Assembly (NCBI GenBank): GCA_949316235.1
Contig: OX438748.1
Coordinates: 1,739,001 to 1,803,000 of the forward strand
DNA from: Oegoconia quadripuncta
Taxonomy: Eukaryota > Arthropoda > Insecta > Lepidoptera > Autostichidae
DNA: 64,000 nt
Direction: 5' to 3'
The translations under genes were made by a program, and so were the position numbers. Position 1 is the first letter of the stretch; each line of letters begins with the position of its first letter. The notes under the pieces are model-generated. The model made no database searches and was not told the DNA's origin. It saw only the letters and a list, made by a program, of their open reading frames with translations. Shown in pieces: positions 1-10,178 of the stretch.

Positions 1-66
1 AACGTGCTCTATGAAGCAAAGCAGCACTCCTATTAAAGTGGCATTAGTGGTCACCCATCCAACCTG
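1..66 (-). mobile_element. 5S-rRNA-derived SINE fragment, cut by window edge
   Basis: Read on the minus strand this contains GGATGGGTGACCACTA, close to the C box of the 5S rRNA internal promoter, followed by a body shared with the copies at 34600 and 35040. The element continues off the left edge. Confidence 0.5.
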
Positions 67-837
67 CTAAAAATCGAAAATTTTAAACCTGAACAAAAAC
101 GCTGGTACTCCAACTGACTGATCCTGAAAGCATACCAAGCTGGAAGTGGGTACCGTTAAGTGTCCTCTCACGCTTGTAGTATTTGGTCTTTACCTATGAA
201 ATTTGAGTTTTTTTTCTTCGTTAATCATAATATGTACCAATTCCTGCGATTTTCAAAGCTATATCCAAATTTGTTTCATATATGGAAAATGGAATATTAT
301 TTCAAGGTTTCACATGAAATTTTTTTTGGCCCGCGATACCTAGAATATTTTTTTTTTTAACAGACAATAAACAGTTTTACAATGTGTATAACTTACAACA
401 TTATTAATAAACAAGTATAGATGATTGCAAAATCAGCAGCATTATCCACAAATTACTAACAACTCAGTACTAAGTACAAGACTAAAGGAATAACTAAACT
501 AAAACTAAAATGAACAACGCAATCTGCCTGTTATATACATGAAGTAGTATCAGATGTAGTCGTAGAAGCTACAGTTTAAATGTAAGTAATATTGATGGGG
601 CCATGAGAGGTGTTAACCAACTCCGACTATAATACATAGTATAATTAACTGACGTCTCATAACTTTTTCCACTAGCTCATTACAATGCCAAATATGCGGG
701 TCGACATATTTGACTTGCGTGCCCCCGTTCGGTTCATAAGGATGCGCACACGCTGCTTCCGGTGTTAAATGCGCGGTGAATCACGCGCCGACTCTATGCG
801 GTTACAAATTATTGTTTGCTAGAAGAAAATGAAGTAC
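67..837. other. Unassigned AT-rich DNA, no gene seen
   Basis: A 66-codon frame at 160-360 is rich in F, Y and poly-T-derived residues and is not credible as coding. A somewhat GC-richer patch at about 700-800 is unexplained. If the MAP1-like exon call is right, this is intron. Confidence 0.4.
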
Positions 838-1366
838 GATACTAATATATTTTAACTAATTTTTAACTAAAATGCAACATAGCGTCTATTCTTCTAAATG
901 CCATATTTTATAAGTTTATAATAGTTTGTTTCATTTTATGTAAAGTCTATTGAAGCTAAATAAGTCGCTTCCGCAAAATCAGTAATTCATTCGAAGGGTT
1001 ATGTATACGCTTTTTCAATAAGGTTCCAGTTGATATACAAAATCTCAATAAATTTAAAGAAACTATAAAACAGAAACTTATTAACAAAGCATATTATAAA
1101 ATATCAGACTATTTAGATGATAATCATCCCTGGACATATTCAGATCGTTCGCATGCCAGGCTATTTCACAATTAATAATGAAATATAAAAACCTTTATGT
1201 AAAATCAAAGCCTGATTTTAAAAGAGCAACCCTTCGAGTTTCTTGCTTGTTCTTCTCAGGGGAAAATTGCATTTTAAACAAGCAGTAGCTTAAAAAATGT
1301 AAAACTGGCTATTTCAAGTGTACCCTTACAAAGTTTACAAAGTAAAGCATTTTTGACTCTGATTTT
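838..1366 (+). mobile_element. 3' end of a CR1/jockey-like LINE
   Basis: An open frame at 960-1175 encodes the C-terminus of a non-LTR reverse transcriptase, including FNKVPVDIQNLNKFKETIKQ and a terminal RLFHN before TAA. It is followed by a 3' UTR shared with copies at 2150, 9395, 13640 and 61256, containing a hallmark segment around 1240-1275. Upstream of 960 the frame is stopped, so only the tail survives. The same segment recurs inverted at 2150-2595. Confidence 0.75.
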
Positions 1367-1779
1367 CATCCAATCATTTTGTCAGAATCGGCTTACTTAT
1401 TAGATTACCCAATAACTTGGTTATAAATATTAAATATGAACTCGTTACAGGCGTGTGAAATGACAGGCGTGCGAAGATAAGACGAAGGTGAGGTCGAGGT
1501 CGCAGTGACCTTCAGAAGTTATTTGTGGGTTAGATGTGTATTGTTTAGGAATTTAAGAATTACTTTACTTACAACCTCTTTATGCCGAGGGCAAGGCTTA
1601 GATATTTAAATTGACATGTTACGTATCGTTATTTAATTGTATTTTGACACAACATATTATATATACATGAGGTAAGATGACATTAATTTGATGCAATTTT
1701 AAATGTAACATCATTATATTTAAAGTTATATTCCGGGTTAACACAATAATGTCGTTTATTTTATTTATTTTTATGATTA
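1367..1779. other. Unassigned spacer between inverted LINE ends
   Basis: No ORF or repeat recognised. A purine-rich patch with GAGGTCGAGGTCG lies at about 1490. Confidence 0.35.
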
Positions 1780-1925
1780 ACTAGATACGCGTTTGACCAC
1801 AATGTCACCTCATGGGAAATGACGATGTGGCCGAAGATGAAACACGTGATCTCAATAGATGCCTATTCACCCTGCTCTTGAAGATTCCACAAGGTTGTAG
1901 GATTCAGGAAAGACTGACGTCGGAA
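1780..1925 (-). mobile_element. 3' end of a second LINE family
   Basis: On the minus strand it matches the 3' ends at 28719, 38315 and 39462: the end of a reverse transcriptase frame (ILNPTTLWNLQEQGE-like), a conserved 3' UTR and a short tail at the low-coordinate end. Confidence 0.6.
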
Positions 1926-2149
1926 GGGACGACACGTCCGAAATAATGGTTGCATAACATTTTATTTCTATATTTGCGGCACTTACCACGCCACCTTGCG
2001 GCGTAATTCAAAATAAGTGCCAAATAAAATATGGCAGTGGATGCACCCTCGGGGGCCCCCAGGAACCGGCTACCAGTGAGTGCTGCATTCCGCATTTCTC
2101 TGTCACATAACTGAGCTATCGAAGACATCAAACAGATAACAAAAAATTA
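1926..2149. other. Unassigned, GC-richer stretch
   Basis: Contains a minus-strand 75-codon frame at 1904-2131 that starts inside the neighbouring LINE fragment; I see no family resemblance and do not call it a gene. Confidence 0.35.
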
Positions 2150-2595
2150 TCAAATTTTTAAGCTACTGCTGAAATCCAAGGTGTTGCTCTTTTAAAAACA
2201 GGTTTTTATATTATAAAAAGGCATAATAATATTTCATTAGTAATTTGTGAAATAGCCTGGCATACGAACGAATGTCATTGTCATTCATGTCATCATGTCA
2301 TTATCATCTAAATAGTCTGATATTTTATAATATATTTTCTTAATAAGTTTCTGTTTTATAGTATCTTTAAATTTATTGAAAGGAAGATTTTGTATATCAA
2401 CAGGAACCTTATTAAAAAAGCGTATACATAACCCATCGAATGAATTACTGATTTTGCGGAAGCGACTTATTTAGCTTCAATAGACTTTACATAAAATGAA
2501 ACAAACTATTATAAACTTATAAAATATGGCATTTAGAAGAATAGACGCTATGTTGCATTTTAGTTAAAAATTGGTTAAAATATATTAGCTAATGT
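2150..2595 (-). mobile_element. 3' end of CR1/jockey-like LINE, inverted copy
   Basis: Near-identical to 838-1290 in reverse orientation, including the unusual upstream part (AATGCAACATAGCG and onwards). It carries indels and an extra CATGTCATT-type expansion at 2275-2310. Both copies stop matching at nearly the same 5' point (840 and 2592). Confidence 0.75.
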
Positions 2596-2752
2596 GCGGT
2601 AATGTAGAAGGCTTAGCCTAGTCAATACTGCCGAAAATATTGAGCCCTCAGTTCAGACGTTTTAGGAAAAATTAGAATTTCATTTACTTTTTAACAGTTT
2701 ACTTTTGTGTCGTTATTTCTTTTTAACTAATTTTTTTTATTATTATTTATTA

Positions 2753-3053
2753 TTTACAACGGGTTGGTACTTGACCTCAATCACACCTGATGTTAAGTGA
2801 AGATGAAGTCGAAGGTGGAAGCGTTCTGACCCGGAAACCCCAACACTTTTGGGGACTGGCTATCTTATCTCTGACAACCGGAACACAACAATTCTATTAA
2901 CATTGTTGCTTGGCGGGAAATTTAGATAAGATGGTGGTAGCTAGCCAGGCGGACATTTAAAATGCCCTACCACCAACCTACCCCGCTGGGGATCGAACCC
3001 GCGACCTCCGAATCGTAAACCCAACGTTGTTTACATTGAGCCACGGAGGCGGT
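2753..3053 (-). mobile_element. SINE-A, nearly full length
   Basis: The tRNA-like head (GAGGTCGCGGGTTCGATCCC on the minus strand, perfect B box) is at 2990-3053. The body and tail run to 2753. A short internal deletion removes the segment just after the head. Confidence 0.85.
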
Positions 3054-3232
3054 AAAAGACTAATTTACCGAGATATTGTATTGAAATATACCTAAGTCGT
3101 ATTGATGTTATTACTTTAGAAAAAATCATGTTTTGCAGATTCCTCTGTTGAGATGTTTATGAATTGAGGGCTCAAGCTAAACCGCCATAAATCTGTTATA
3201 TCACATTATTAGGATTTGGGAATTTCTTAATT

Positions 3233-3363
3233 ATTTTTTTTATGTGAAATGGCGGCAAACGAGCATGCGAGTCACCTGATGGAAATCAATCACCGCCGCC
3301 CATGGACACCCGCAACACCAAAAGGGTCACAGATGCGTTGCCGGCCTTTGTAGGCTCGTTTAA
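3233..3363 (-). mobile_element. LINE family 1, 3' end
   Basis: Minus-strand copy of the A-tailed LINE end also found at 23041, 25215, 27391 and 57845. It retains the codons for [13 protein letters not shown] and the ATATAAAA-type tail, here at the low-coordinate end. Confidence 0.7.
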
Positions 3364-3879
3364 CTGATTTTAATTTAACAGGTGTTAACTGACTTTCTTC
3401 AAACATAGCTTAAGAACCTTACCCGTCGTTTAGTCTTTGATATAAAAAAAACCACACCTAAATCGGACCACGCATTACTGAGATACATCCGGACAAAGGC
3501 TGGACACATACAACGATATCAAACACAATGACACCCCTCGTTTTTCATCGGGCCGCAAGTGGTAACCCCAAGTAATGTCATATACTAACGAAAGCGAATG
3601 CGACTGCGCTACGAATGCTTCATCTATGGGAAGATAAATCACGGAAGTTTTATAGAATCCTAATCCTAAAGAAGAAAGAAAATAAAAATAAGGTATCAGC
3701 AGCTCATTTTATTTACCATTGTTTTTACGTTGAACGTTCCCTCAACAACATACATAATATATTACTCTCTAGTTATAATTTTCACTACCTTATCACCGCA
3801 ACTTGGCACGAAACTGCTCAACCAATCAAAGTAGAGGTAAATTTAGGTTAAGTAAGTTTTTGTTTTACTGTTATTTTAT
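3364..3879. other. Unassigned
   Basis: A 78-codon plus-strand frame at 3615-3851 is AT-rich and lysine/isoleucine-rich. There is no recognised domain and no convincing splice sites. Confidence 0.35.
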
Positions 3880-4013
3880 TGTAAAGTTTTTTGTCTGATG
3901 TGTTCACCTATGAAAGGTTGTACATTTAAATTTAATACCAGCTACCTTAATTGTTACATGGACTATGTACTGATGTAACAATTGTTGGTGATCCTAAATA
4001 AATAAATTTTCAG
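3880..4013 (+). mobile_element. LINE 3' UTR fragment with TAAA-type tail
   Basis: The end around AACAATTGTTGGTGATCC followed by (AAATA)n recurs at 61735-61850, and both look like LINE 3' termini. Confidence 0.5.
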
Positions 4014-4306
4014 CCGAGAGTAACAAGCAAGGGTGTCTGTAATTGCAAAGACAACGACAAACCATCGATAAGTAGTCTTTGACCGCCTCGATTCAGTCAT
4101 CGAACACTGCCGATACAGCCAATTAAAATATTCCACGATCTGCACGATCTCCAGCGAAAAGAAACCGAACAATTAGTCGATTGTCAGCAATTTATTAAGT
4201 GCTCTGCTTCAGTCATGTTTAGTTGTTATTTACCATATGGCCAGTACTGTTATAGTTACTGCTAGAAACAATTATTTTATCTGTACAATGGGAAAATTTC
4301 ATAGAC

Positions 4307-4405
4307 AGGTTTCCGGGTCAGTACGCTTCCACCTTCGGCCTCATCTTCACTTAACGTCAGATGTGATTGAGGTCAAGTGCAAACCCCGATGCGCATAAAA
4401 AAAAA
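4307..4405 (+). mobile_element. SINE-A, 5'-truncated tail
   Basis: Only the 3' hundred bases are present, from GTTTCCGGGTCAGTACGC to an A9 tail. Confidence 0.75.
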
Positions 4406-5488
4406 TGTTTGGATCGCTGGCAGCTGACAGACGCATCTAGGGTTGTCAAATTTCATATAACCAAAATACATATGCAAAGAAAAATACAAATAAATGCATT
4501 AATACAAATAAACGGATCAAATAAAGTTTTTTTCATACGAGTTGTTCAGTAAAATTATTTTTTACTTTGTAGTGTCTGAAATAAAAGATTTCTTGCAGTC
4601 CGTTTGTTTTTTTTTTGTTTAAAGTTTTTCTTTAGACTATGAGGTCTATGAGTCTTGTAGACTTTAGACTATATCATGAAGACATAGCGATGTTGTCTCT
4701 ATCAGACATATGTCTCCATCAGTTCTATCATGTCTATCAGTTCATAGTACACAAAATTTCAGGTCCTTAAGTAAACTGGAAATGTTTCAAATTTGACTTG
4801 CAATAAAAGGACGCTGTGTCCGTCAGTGGGGTAAGACTGTTGATTTTGCTACGATCGGAAGACTAATTTTAGCTTTGTTTCTTTATTTTCTGTCAAGTAC
4901 GAACAGCTATCAATCACCAATTATCTAGACACTTCATGAATCCAAAAATAAAATTATTAATTAAAAAAAAATATTAATCTAATTCAGTATTTTATTGGTA
5001 TAATCTTTTGTTATTAGCTATAGGTTTTTATTAAGTACCTACTTCTAATCATGAGTTTGAATTATACAAAGTGAAATTTAATTCGTGTATTTCCTGTAAA
5101 CTGGTCACTCAATTCCTGATTACGAACAACTTTCCACTAGAAACCATAGCCGAATTCAGCCGAAAATTGTTTTTTTTTTTTTATCTAAAGGACAACAGCA
5201 CAGATCCATACATCTTTGGGCCAGTTTGTTGTCACTTCAATTAATAAATATAGTCTTAAACTCTTAGTATCAGACGTGCTAAAAACCTAACACATATATT
5301 TTTAAAGGACTTTAGAAAAGAACAAAAGAGGTTTGAAATATGGTTTGGGAAACTTTGAAATTATATACTGGCAACATTAACCACATGCATTCTCACGCAT
5401 GGAAACAAGATGCTAGGCCAAAGAAAAATTGTTTTTTCTTTTCAGAGTCGTCCGTCACCATGTCACTCGCTCGCTGTTGCTGTTATCC
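4406..5488. other. Unassigned AT-rich DNA
   Basis: A locally repetitive stretch built on TCTATCAG/GTCTAT words lies at 4640-4745, and poly-T runs occur at 4605 and 5170. No gene seen. Confidence 0.4.
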
Positions 5489-5523
5489 CCATGGACGTAA
5501 CAGTTTGATTGTTACGTCCATGG
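5489..5523. repeat. Perfect 14-bp hairpin
   Basis: CCATGGACGTAACA at 5489-5502 and its exact reverse complement at 5510-5523 flank a 7-base loop. Short direct repeats GTTATCCC lie just outside. Confidence 0.85.
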
Positions 5524-6447
5524 TTATCCCTACTTAAATTATAACCTCACAGTCAAAAATGTCAGTTGTCACTTGTCTATTTTTTTTTTTTTGAAATAAT
5601 TTAGTTTTTGTATAGTTTGTGAGCCAAAATGTTTTCTGAGAGCGATATTTTCAAATATTTCTTATAACTATACTAAGGTTCCAAAAATTCTTTTGAATAG
5701 CTAAGTTGATAGTCTTTAGTACCGGCTTTTTTTAGGTGTACCTTTTATTAGGTGACAAAACACTGGCCCAAAAATGCGGATGTCTTTTTAAGAGCTTAGT
5801 TAATATTGATTATGTCGCTCTATTGTACAGTTAATAGTTCATCATCCCCTTAGGTTGACACCTACTTTAACTAATTTGTATAGTGCTCTAGCTGAATCCG
5901 ATAACGGAGACGCTAAAGCACTATTGCACACACTTCCATAAATACTAAAGGTCATTTCGGAATGGTTTACTTTGTATGGATAATTAAAATTTTCTTTTGA
6001 TCGAATTCGCCTACGGTTCCTTTGGGAAAGTACGTAATCAAGAATGTCGTGACCGGTTAATGGGAATTACACGAATTCATATTCACCCTGTACGGAACTT
6101 ATTCATGTAAATTGTTATCCGTGACTCGTTATGTCAAAAAGGCGCCTCGCCAGGAAGATGTGCGACGGAGCTGACAACTCAGCTCATCCACTCAAACTCA
6201 AACTCAAATCATTTACTGCATTCCTTATGTTTTGCTTTGATGACATTATAGTGTACTGTATCAATAAGGACCTTGTGAAGGTACAGCAACATGAGAGAGT
6301 AGCATGCACTAATTCAAATAATCACATAAAATTCTTAATACATTATTTATAAGCTAGATATTTAACCTATTATATTATCATATGTATTTTTACCTTTATA
6401 TTCCAATTATATTATTGTTTTTCTTTTAAATTATTTATTAATATGAT
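5524..6447. other. Unassigned
   Basis: The 73-codon frame at 6131-6352 lies partly in a CAAACTCAAA repeat resembling LINE 3' debris. No gene supported. Confidence 0.35.
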
Positions 6448-6745
6448 ATTATATATATATAATCCCCTAGTGCAGAACATAGCGCCGCTGCACACGCGCC
6501 CACCGGACAGCAAGAGAGCTCGTGCAGCCCACGCAAGAAACGGAGTCCCGGGTCTAATGAAGACCTGTCCAGCCACCACCAACCACCCAGGTAACCCAAT
6601 GTCCTGCCCGTAGTTACGGGTAGCGAATGCACCCTTTGAAGGGGGACACCCTCCCCGGCACAAATTACCTCACGTTCCCTGGAGGACGCGAGAAGATGAC
6701 CTCTTACCGCTACTGTTGGTTTTGAAGGCAAGGCATCAACTAAAC
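6448..6745 (-). mobile_element. GC-rich block, probable LINE 5' UTR or body fragment
   Basis: This block is far more GC-rich than its surroundings and has sharp edges. Two overlapping minus-strand frames (83 and 97 codons) reflect its composition. It reads like part of a lepidopteran LINE, but no reverse transcriptase motif is present, so the class is uncertain. Confidence 0.35.
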
Positions 6746-7104
6746 CAATGAACTGTCGAAGTAAGGCATATTTAAATTTTGCAATCTCAGTCGAATTTTG
6801 TTAAATGAAGCTCTAGATTACTCAAATAATGAACGTTCATCGAATTACAGAGTTGCCCGGCTTAAAATTATCCAGAGTATATTCAGGCCCGGGGGTAATC
6901 TGCTCGGACGTGTTGGCGTTTGCCCTTCGCATTTCAGAAGGCAGATTGAATAAATGACAGTGATCTTGTTAGAAATAGAGACAAGGGACAAACCGCCAGG
7001 GCGGTCGAGTGGATAATGGATTAATATAAGCTATTTTTGACCCCCGACATGAAAATAGAAGTGTTACAAGTTTGAAGTCTTAGTTCCATAATGGCTAAAG
7101 AGTA
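6746..7104. other. Unassigned
   Basis: No ORF, repeat or RNA gene recognised. Confidence 0.35.
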
Positions 7105-7430
7105 AAAACGGTTCTCTATTTTTATAGCCCGACGCAAAAAGAGTTATGTTATAACTTTGACCACTATGTGTGTGTCTGTCTGTGGCACCGCAGCTCTTCA
7201 ACTGGTGAAATGATTTGGATGCGGTTTTTTTATTTCAAAGGAGACTTATACTTGTTAGACATGTGTTTAACTATTAACACAATTGGTTTGGTCTATTTAT
7301 ATATGATCATTTGTTTGCTCGGGGGTTTTCTGAAAAGAAATGTTTGTAGCACGATTCTTAGGTTTGTTTGATGGTAATTGGTTAAGCTATTTCGAAGATA
7401 TTTATCTCTTTATACTACATATAGAAGAAG
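7105..7430 (+). mobile_element. Helitron-like or other non-coding interspersed repeat
   Basis: It carries the sentence-like motif common to insect non-autonomous repeats (CCGACGCAAAAAGAG, a TGTGTGTCTGTCTGTGGCAC segment, then a GGTTAAGC.ATTTCGAAG segment). Termini were not defined. Confidence 0.4.
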
Positions 7431-7546
7431 AAGAAAAAGAAAACGGTTAGATGTTTACGGATGGACGGACGGACAATTTTAGATGTATGATGACTCAAAA
7501 CGTAATGGTCCTATGGTGAACATTGAGAATATGTCTTAAATACCGA

Positions 7547-7630
7547 ATGGGTTTGGCGCTTGTCTCAATCAGCTGATGTTAAGTGAAGATGAGGCTATAG
7601 GTGGCAGTGCGTTTACCCGGAAATTCTAAT
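7547..7630 (-). mobile_element. SINE-A fragment
   Basis: Diverged minus-strand piece of the 3' body (GATGTTAAGTGAAGATGAGG). Confidence 0.6.
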
Positions 7631-7639
7631 GAATTGAAG

Positions 7640-7900
7640 GAACTGAAAATGAAATGAAATGAAAATGATTTATTGCGTAACATTAATTCACGACAGTAAT
7701 TAGTTGTTGAGGACCCCTATTAAGTAAATAAATACCTGTACCAGGAGTCCAGGAGTTTCTTGTCGCTTCTTCTCCCTAACCATAACACCTTGTGAAGCGA
7801 TGTAGTTAAAAAAAGAAAAATAGCATGTTGACTTTCAATAAGTGATATTTTTGTATCCTACATTGAATAAAATATTTTTGATTTTGATTTTGATTTTGTC
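7640..7900 (+). mobile_element. LINE 3' end with (GATTTT)n tail
   Basis: The 3' UTR motif GTTTCTTGTCGCTTCTTCTC, AATAAAATATTTTT and a terminal GATTTT repeat are typical of jockey/CR1-like ends. A second, reversed tail (AATGAAATGAAATGA) begins near 7640, so two LINE tails may abut. Confidence 0.5.
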
Positions 7901-7975
7901 CCCGCTCTTCGTTACAAGTTCAAGTTACAGCAACATAGGAAAGTAATACACAATTTTTACAATTAAAATATAAGG

Positions 7976-7999
7976 TGTGTGTGTGCGTGTGTGTGCGGG

Positions 8000-8048
<49 letters not shown>

Positions 8049-8066
8049 GTGCGTGTGTGCGTGTGT

Positions 8067-8162
<96 letters not shown>
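7976..8162 (+). repeat. Long GT microsatellite with CG-rich interruption
   Basis: About 187 bp of (GT)n, with GTGC variants in the first half and an alternating GC run at 8069-8083. It is purely alternating purine-pyrimidine, so Z-DNA-prone. All three reading frames are open only because of the repeat. Confidence 0.95.
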
Positions 8163-8200
8163 TATGTGCGAATGTTAGCCCTACGAAAGTGTCTTGGGAT

Positions 8201-8284
8201 CGAAAGCTGGATATCAGCTTTCGCTAACATTAGTTAGCGAAAGCGAAAGCACATACACGTACACATTAGTGTACGTGTATGTGC
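8201..8284. repeat. Cluster of three perfect hairpins
   Basis: Arms 8201-8209/8215-8223 (9 bp), 8217-8228/8233-8244 (12 bp) and 8249-8264/8269-8284 (16 bp, GCACATACACGTACAC). The last two both have ATTA loops. The first two overlap and are mutually exclusive. Confidence 0.85.
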
Positions 8285-8564
8285 GCATGAGTGATGCTTA
8301 CGTAAGGGTGAGTGCATGTGCTAACTAGGCTGTTATGCTAAGTGTTACCTATTTTATGAAACTACTGCCATGAGTGTTTCTGTGTGTTCATAAGGAACTG
8401 GCTTTGTTATATTTCTTTGTTCAGTTTGTTCACACGTTTATGCAATTAGACTGTAAGTTTTTAGTAGTTTTCAGAATATGGATTGAGCTGTTCTTGTTAG
8501 CTAGTTGTTAGTTTTGGATAGCTCGAAGCAGTCATGGCCGTTGAAAAGTAAAACTAGATAGGAG

Positions 8565-8896
8565 ACCGCCTCCGTGGCTCAATTTAAACCACATTGGGTT
8601 TACGATTCGGAGGTCGCGGGTTCGATCCCCAGCGGGGTACATGTTTAAGTACTTGGTTTGGTTGGTGGTAAGGCATTTTAAATGTCCGCCTGGCTAGCTA
8701 CCACCATCTTATCTAAATCTGCCGCCAAACAGCAATGTTAATAGCATTGTTGTGTTCCGGTTGTCAGAGATAAGATAGCCAGTCCCCCAAATGTGTTGGG
8801 GTTTCCGGGTCAGTACGCTTCCACCTTCGACCTCATCTTCACTTAACATTAGGTGTGATTGAGGTCAAATACGAACCCGTCGTGCATAAAAAAAAA
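8565..8896 (+). mobile_element. SINE-A, full length
   Basis: The head starts ACCGCCTCCGTGGCTCAA (A-box-like) and carries GGTTCGATCC (perfect B box) at about 8620. The body is conserved and ends in CATAAAAAAAAA. The internal pol III promoter and A tail mark a tRNA-derived SINE. Confidence 0.9.
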
Positions 8897-9002
8897 TATT
8901 GCGCATCAGCAAGTGCGGCGTTGGACGGTCATCCACACGCTTGACACTTTTATGGATTTTTATGCCTAATGACGAAACACAGCAGTAATAATTTAATTTT
9001 GA

Positions 9003-9124
9003 GAAATATACTTATTATTATTATTATTAGGAGCCCATACTGTCCCACTGCTGGGCAAAGACCTCCCTCCTCTCTCTCCACGGCTCTCCATCCCAGGCCT
9101 CCTCCGACCAGAAATATACTTATT
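9003..9124 (-). mobile_element. 94-bp RTE-like LINE tail with 14-bp target duplication
   Basis: The insert at 9017-9110 is the 3' end of an RTE-like element on the minus strand, with a (TAA)n tail and the CCCAGCAGTGGGACAGTATG motif. GAAATATACTTATT is repeated exactly at 9003-9016 and 9111-9124. Confidence 0.8.
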
Positions 9125-9194
9125 TTATTTTAAAGATCTTTTTTAGCTTGTACGCCTAACACGGCGGTTATAATTTTAATGTAACAGATTTAAT

Positions 9195-9245
9195 CCCACA
9201 GGTTTATTGTGAATCACAATTCACAATAAATGATATTGATTGATT
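9195..9245 (+). mobile_element. LINE tail with perfect 12-bp hairpin and (GATT)n
   Basis: TTTATTGTGAAT (9203-9214) pairs with ATTCACAATAAA (9219-9230), followed by a GATTGATTG tail like that of the insert at 19925-20018. Confidence 0.5.
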
Positions 9246-9394
9246 GAAGCTTGCAAACACCTAAATCTGGATCTATATAGCCTATGGTCAGCAGTGGACG
9301 TCCTGTTGCTGATATGACAATGTTCATGATGTTCTTGTCAAAATAAACGCTTCTAAGCAAAGATAGATAAGTCACATAATTCCTGACTGTATAG

Positions 9395-9745
9395 GGTAAG
9401 TCAGTAATTCATTCAAACGGTTCGTAGGTATACGCTTTTTCAATAAGGTTCCTGTTGATATACAAAATCTTCCTTTCAATAAATTTAAAGATACTATAAA
9501 ACAGAAACTTATTAAGAAATCATATTATAAAATTTTTGATGATAAACATCATGGACATAAACAGGCTATTTCACAATTAATAATAAAATATTATAATATA
9601 AAATAATAATTAATAATTTTGTAAGATAAAAATTTTTATTTAAAAAAAGAGCAACCTCTCGAGTTTCTTGCTTGTTTTTCTCAGGGGAAAATTGCCTTTT
9701 GAACAAGCAGTAGCTTTAAAAATGTAAAATCTGACTATATGATTT
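9395..9745 (+). mobile_element. 3' end of CR1/jockey-like LINE
   Basis: Same family as 838-1366, with an indel after the first codons. The terminal frame, the CAGGGGAAAATTGCC motif and a GATTTGATTTG tail are present. Confidence 0.7.
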
Positions 9746-9924
9746 GATTTGATTTGCCAGATGGTTGTAATATAAATATCCATACATTTCTAAGTATACC
9801 TAACATATTTTGTTTTAACTATATAACATTTTTTATATAAACATTATTTTTATTATTATTTCTTAATGTATGACTATCATTAAGACATTTAAGGGGCTAT
9901 GTATATGATTTTAATGACTATGTA
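9746..9924. other. Unassigned AT-rich DNA
   Basis: No feature seen. Confidence 0.3.
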
Positions 9925-10015
9925 GGGTATTGTGGGAAAGGGAAGAGGGTGGAAAGCAGAGAGACGTGGTCATTACTCCACCGATAAGAGCATAGCTCTT
10001 AAATTGAAGAAGAAG
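9925..10015 (+). mobile_element. RTE-like LINE 3' terminus fragment
   Basis: The ending CCACCGATAAGAGCATAGCTCTTAAAT matches the end of the RTE-like fragment at 62940-63178 and closes with a GAAGAAG tail. Confidence 0.45.
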
Positions 10016-10055
10016 GGCAATCATAATTTGAATTCCGCTGGTTTACGAACATTTC

Positions 10056-10178
10056 GAACATTTATCCCCGAGTCATAGATAGAAAAATATTTACGTATGC
10101 TGCTCCGTTATTCAATATCTAAGGGCTGTGCCTAGTTTGGAAGTAGATAATTGGTATATGTCCGAAATAGTTCTTTTA
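10056..10178 (+). mobile_element. SINE-B, degenerate 3' part
   Basis: Matches the SINE-B body from CCGAGTCATAGAT to GTCCGAAATA, without the tRNA-like head. Confidence 0.5.

Noticed and set aside
6412..6731. Two overlapping minus frames of 83 and 97 codons in a GC-rich block
   Set aside because: Open in two phases at once from composition; no reverse transcriptase, nuclease or other motif; looks like repeat UTR.
7975..8237. Three overlapping Cys/Val-rich frames of 67-86 codons
   Set aside because: They are translations of the GT microsatellite in each phase.
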